A DNA stretch of 5,579 bases, from NCBI GenBank assembly GCA_021850345.1, contig JAJZMN010000125.1, positions 1-5,579 of the forward strand. Reading direction: 5' to 3'. Position numbers and translations under genes: made by a program. The DNA is from Actinomycetes bacterium. Lineage in GTDB: Bacteria > Actinomycetota > Acidimicrobiia > Acidimicrobiales > RAAP-2. Positions within the stretch are counted from its first letter, which is position 1, and the number at the start of each line of letters is the position of its first letter. The notes below the pieces were generated by a model. It made no database searches. It had not been told where the DNA came from and saw only the letters and a program-made list of their open reading frames with translations. Below, piece by piece: positions 5,254-5,579 of this stretch.

Positions 5254-5579
5254 CGTCCCAGTATGCACCCTCGACGCTCTCTTCGGCGCAGTCCGCCCCC
5301 CCCTTGCTTGAAGGTTTCGTGCCGTTGCTCTCCTGTTCGCCGCTCACGGGCAGCCCGCGTCAGAAGATCCCCGATGCCCTGCCCGGACCTTCGCCGGCTG
5401 TCCCTTCTCACGGTTCTGGCACTCCGCATCGAGCGGATCTGCGCGAAGGACGTGTGCCTCCCCGTGCAGCCAACGGTCACGTGCCCGACATCCCGGTCAC
5501 CGTCTCAACGAGGGCTTGCTGAGCCCTCCGCGTTGTGCGACCGCGATCCCGGCGCCGCAGTGAAGGGGGCCGGCCGGCC
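5254..5579. other. Non-coding region upstream of the regulator gene
   Basis: No convincing gene is seen on either strand; open frames here give low-complexity Arg/Ser/Pro-rich translations without a ribosome site. It should hold the promoter of the regulator. The only -10-like hexamer near the start is CATACT on the minus strand (5263-5258), six nt before the ATG, without a recognisable -35. Other structure: an 8-base C run at 5296-5303, CGGTCAC repeated 20 bp apart (5474-5480 and 5494-5500; the first overlaps the CACGTG at 5478-5483), and the hairpin at 5506-5535. Confidence 0.6.
5506..5535. terminator. Strong bulged hairpin, possible terminator of a gene outside the window
   Basis: CAACG and AGGGCT (5506-5516) pair with AGCCCT (5522-5527) and CGTTG (5531-5535), giving 11 base pairs with a 5-nt TGCTG loop and a 3-nt CCG bulge on one side. 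No U-tract follows on either strand. If a minus-strand gene lies just beyond 5579, this could be its terminator; it could also be a leader structure or protein-binding site. Confidence 0.35.

Noticed and set aside
5244..5522. Possible small gene in the upstream region (plus strand, and a minus frame at 5250-5480)
   Set aside because: No ribosome site and low-complexity Ser/Pro- or Arg-rich translation with no recognisable motif.
1..5579. CRISPR arrays, tRNA/rRNA genes, insertion sequences, riboswitches
   Set aside because: No regularly spaced repeats, no tRNA cloverleaf signatures, no transposase motifs or terminal inverted repeats, and no recognised riboswitch core were seen on reading both strands.

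Overview
The window is GC-rich DNA (roughly two-thirds G+C by eye). Use of G/C at third codon positions, GTG starts and strong GGAGG-type ribosome binding sites suggest a high-GC bacterium, most likely an actinobacterial-type lineage. There is no rRNA or other marker to place it more precisely, so this is inference. Every convincing gene lies on the minus strand, so transcription runs from high to low coordinates.

In order of transcription the layout is: (1) 5254-5579, non-coding, with a strong bulged hairpin at 5506-5535; (2) 4525-5253, a GntR/HutC-type regulator with an UTRA ligand domain; (3) a 108-bp spacer with direct and inverted repeats; (4) 3376-4416, an Ldh2-type NAD(P)-dependent 2-hydroxyacid dehydrogenase resembling the (2R)-3-sulfolactate/malate dehydrogenase (ComC) branch; (5) 3229-3375, holding a hairpin behind the dehydrogenase and then a near-consensus promoter (TTGACG-N17-TACGCT); (6) 2908-3219 or 2908-3228, a small SAF-domain protein; (7) 1769-2926, the large UxaA-family lyase subunit, whose start overlaps the end of the small gene; (8) 610-1677, a secreted NMT1/THI5/SsuA-like ABC substrate-binding protein; (9) 1-571, a creatininase-family amidohydrolase that runs off the window.

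Together these look like a regulated catabolic cassette. The binding protein captures a small solute, the dehydrogenase handles a 2-hydroxyacid, and the two-piece SAF plus UxaA enzyme removes a leaving group from a 2-hydroxyacid. The split into a roughly 100-residue SAF subunit and a roughly 385-residue catalytic subunit is the architecture of sulfolactate sulfo-lyase SuyA/SuyB; altronate and galactarate dehydratases are normally single chains. With an Ldh2 dehydrogenase and an SsuA-like binding protein beside it, an organosulfonate (sulfolactate-like) substrate is the leading hypothesis. It is not proven: the large subunit lacks several cysteines present in E. coli altronate dehydratase, and the creatininase-family gene has no obvious place in known sulfolactate pathways. 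The system may therefore be a variant with a new substrate. Transporter permease and ATPase genes are not in the window and might lie beyond position 1.
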